From NCBI GenBank assembly GCA_900555215.1, contig USKR01000056.1, positions 1 to 7,390 of the forward strand: a stretch of DNA of 7,390 nucleotides, written 5' to 3'. Each line of letters starts with the position of its first letter. Position 1 is the first letter of the stretch. Under the pieces are notes generated by a model. The model did not search any database, was not told the origin of the DNA, and worked only from the letters and a program-made list of their open reading frames with translations. This DNA comes from an uncultured Ruminococcus sp. Its GTDB lineage: Bacteria > Bacillota > Clostridia > Lachnospirales > Lachnospiraceae. A program made the translations under genes and the position numbers. Shown here piece after piece: positions 5,791 to 7,390 of the stretch.

Positions 5791-7239
5791 ATGGAAAAAT
5801 TATCACAGACAAGGGCGCCGATCTACGAGGCGCTGGAGCGTTTCAGAAGGAACAGAGTCGTGCCATTTGACGTGCCGGGGCATAAGCACGGAAGAGGAAA
5901 TCCGGAACTGGTCGAACTCCTGGGCGAGAGGTGTGTCAGTATTGACGTTAACTCGATGAAACCGCTGGATAACCTCTGCCATCCGGTATCCGTGATCAAA
6001 GAGGCGGAAGAGCTGGCAGCGGACGCGTTCGGCGCGGAACATGCATTCCTCATGGTGGGCGGCACGACCTCCGCGGTTCAGACTATGGTGCTGGCTTGCT
6101 GCAAAAAAGGAGATAAGATCATCCTGCCGAGAAATGTCCACCGGAGCGTGATCAATGCAATGGTGCTCTGCGGGGCAAAGCCCATCTATGTGAACCCGGA
6201 TGTAGATAAGTCGCTGGGGATCTCGCTGGGAATGAAACGGGCTGACGTGGAGGCGGCGATCAGAGAAAACCCGGACGCGGTGGCAGTGTTCGTCAATAAT
6301 CCGACGTATTACGGGATCTGTTCCGACCTGAGAGCGATCGTGAAGATTGCGCATGAAAAAGGAATGAAAGTCCTGGCGGATGAAGCCCACGGAACACATT
6401 TCTATTTCGGAAGGGAGCTGCCGGTTTCGGCAATGGAAGCGGGGGCGGACATTGCGTCTGTGAGCATGCATAAATCAGGGGGAAGCCTGACTCAGAGCTC
6501 TTTCCTTCTGACAGGGAAAAACATGAATCCCGGTTATATCCGCCAGATCATCAACCTGACCCAGACTACGAGCGCGTCTTATCTGCTGCTCTCCAGTCTG
6601 GACATCTCCAGGAGGAACCTGGCGCTCAGAGGAGAGGCGTCATTTAAAATGGTGACAGGCCTGGCGGAATATGCAAGGGAAGAGATCAACAAGATCGGCG
6701 ACTACTATGCATTCGGGCGTGAGATGGTCAATGGAGACAGCATTTTTGATTTCGACCCGACAAAGCTCTCGATCCATACGTTGGATATCGGTCTTGCGGG
6801 GATCGAGGTGTATGACATCCTGCGGGATGAATATGATATCCAGATCGAGTTCGGCGATCTGGGCAATATCCTTGCCTACCTGTCCATCGGGGACCGTATC
6901 CGCGAGGTGGAGCGGCTGGTGACCGCGCTGGCGGATCTGAGGCGGCGGTACAAGAAGGATAAGGCGGGGATGCTCTCCCAGGAATATATCGCCCCGAAAG
7001 TGGTCATGACCCCGCAGGATTCCTTCTATGCGGAGAAGGAATCGCTTCCACTTAAGGAGACGAAAGGGAGGATCTGCTCGGAGTTCGTCATGTGCTATCC
7101 GCCGGGGATCCCGGTGCTGGCGCCGGGGGAAGAAATCACGGACGAGATCATCGATTATATCATGTATGCGAAGGAGAAAGGATGCTCCATGACAGGGCCG
7201 GAGGATGAGAAGATCGAGCGGCTGAATGTGCTTGTGTGA
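5791..7239 (+). CDS. speA: PLP-dependent Orn/Lys/Arg-type decarboxylase, probably arginine decarboxylase
   Basis: 482 residues, the usual size of the short Gram-positive enzymes that lack the N-terminal wing domain of the E. coli inducible forms. It begins MEKLSQTRAPIYEALERF and has VPGHKHGRG near residue 30. DEAHGTH (D197, H200) contacts the cofactor. MHKSGGSLTQ carries the PLP-binding lysine K228 after H227. EFGDLGN lies in the distal part, and the C-terminal domain contains YPPGIPVLAPGEEIT. It should decarboxylate a basic amino acid in the cytosol. Because spermidine synthase follows 29 bases downstream, conversion of arginine to agmatine as the first step of spermidine synthesis is the likeliest role; lysine or ornithine cannot be excluded from sequence alone. 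ATG 5791 follows AAGAAGGGAAG. An ATG at 5572 in frame would add 73 residues but reads through the terminator hairpin and is rejected. Composition is GC-rich, unlike the island upstream. Confidence 0.93.
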   Translation: MEKLSQTRAPIYEALERFRRNRVVPFDVPGHKHGRGNPELVELLGERCVSIDVNSMKPLDNLCHPVSVIKEAEELAADAFGAEHAFLMVGGTTSAVQTMVLACCKKGDKIILPRNVHRSVINAMVLCGAKPIYVNPDVDKSLGISLGMKRADVEAAIRENPDAVAVFVNNPTYYGICSDLRAIVKIAHEKGMKVLADEAHGTHFYFGRELPVSAMEAGADIASVSMHKSGGSLTQSSFLLTGKNMNPGYIRQIINLTQTTSASYLLLSSLDISRRNLALRGEASFKMVTGLAEYAREEINKIGDYYAFGREMVNGDSIFDFDPTKLSIHTLDIGLAGIEVYDILRDEYDIQIEFGDLGNILAYLSIGDRIREVERLVTALADLRRRYKKDKAGMLSQEYIAPKVVMTPQDSFYAEKESLPLKETKGRICSEFVMCYPPGIPVLAPGEEITDEIIDYIMYAKEKGCSMTGPEDEKIERLNVLV

Positions 7240-7268
7240 CTTTCAGGCGGAAAGGAGACAGATATCTT

Positions 7269-7390
7269 ATGGAAATGTGGTTTTCAGACATACATACGGA
7301 CGGGGTCAAGCTGTCCATACGCATCGAAGAGCAGCTTTTCAGTGCCCAGAGCGAGGTGCAGAGGATCGATGTGCTGGAGTCGAAAGATTT
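7269..7390 (+). CDS. speE: Spermidine synthase, N-terminal 40 residues (runs off the window)
   Basis: ATG 7269 follows AAAGGAG (7251-7257) by 11 bases. The visible residues, MEMWFSDIHTDGVKL through QRIDVLESKD, match the N-terminal beta-hairpin domain of bacterial spermidine synthases. Those begin with an M-x-L/M-W-F/Y start and have a conserved S-E-x-Q-x-I/L-x-V/M stretch before the catalytic domain. The enzyme transfers aminopropyl from decarboxylated S-adenosylmethionine to putrescine. The catalytic half lies outside the window. The gene is 29 bases after the decarboxylase stop, with no terminator between, so the two are probably co-transcribed as a polyamine operon; an agmatinase gene would be expected downstream. 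A second ATG two codons in (7275) is too far from the ribosome site to be preferred. Confidence 0.85.
   Translation, partial: MEMWFSDIHTDGVKLSIRIEEQLFSAQSEVQRIDVLESKD

Noticed and set aside
5803..6471. 222-residue frame on the - strand
   Set aside because: Antisense to the conserved decarboxylase core; His/Arg-rich shadow.

Overview
The window looks like chromosome of a Gram-positive, gut-type Clostridia, most probably Lachnospiraceae. This rests on strong AGGAGG ribosome sites, sigma-A promoters with TGn-extended -10 boxes, a histidine kinase of the style common in that family, and a short-type (SpeA-like) amino-acid decarboxylase followed by spermidine synthase. The taxonomic call is inference from gene style, not from a marker gene.

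Layout. Bases 1-849 hold the 3' part of a membrane sensor histidine kinase (+). Bases 850-1380 hold a sigma-A-like promoter, two back-to-back hairpins (possible kinase terminator or a small structured RNA), a second promoter, and a small gene for a basic 62-residue protein of unknown function (1100-1288, +) with a strong ribosome site. An inverted repeat at 1329-1360 probably serves as a shared terminator for this gene and for the convergent operon. Bases 1381-5153 hold a compact three-gene operon on the - strand, read from a good promoter at 5237-5265. It encodes a four-helix membrane protein with a cytosolic C-terminal domain, a 394-residue soluble protein of unknown family, and a 491-residue HExxH zinc-metallopeptidase-like protein. 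Spacing is 1 bp, then a 47-bp overlap. Bases 5266-5523 are AT-rich and non-coding. From about 5524 to the end is a polyamine operon (+): a structured leader with an intrinsic terminator, an arginine/lysine/ornithine-type PLP decarboxylase (5791-7239), and the start of spermidine synthase (7269 onward).

The kinase and polyamine genes are GC-rich (one 60-base line hand-counted in each is in the 60s percent). The stretch from about 850 to 5570 is clearly poorer (five hand-counted lines run 32-52 percent, mostly 32-40). This fits an accessory island inserted between two housekeeping loci. I see no integrase, transposase, tRNA or flanking direct repeats.

The candidate undescribed system is the - strand trio. 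Membrane protein, soluble linker protein and metallopeptidase are translated as one tightly coupled unit. None is a family I can name, and no classical defence or toxin domain is visible. A membrane-coupled proteolytic signalling or conflict role is plausible but unproven. The second point of interest is the decarboxylase leader, where a strong intrinsic terminator lies between the likely promoter and the gene, suggesting attenuation control of polyamine synthesis.
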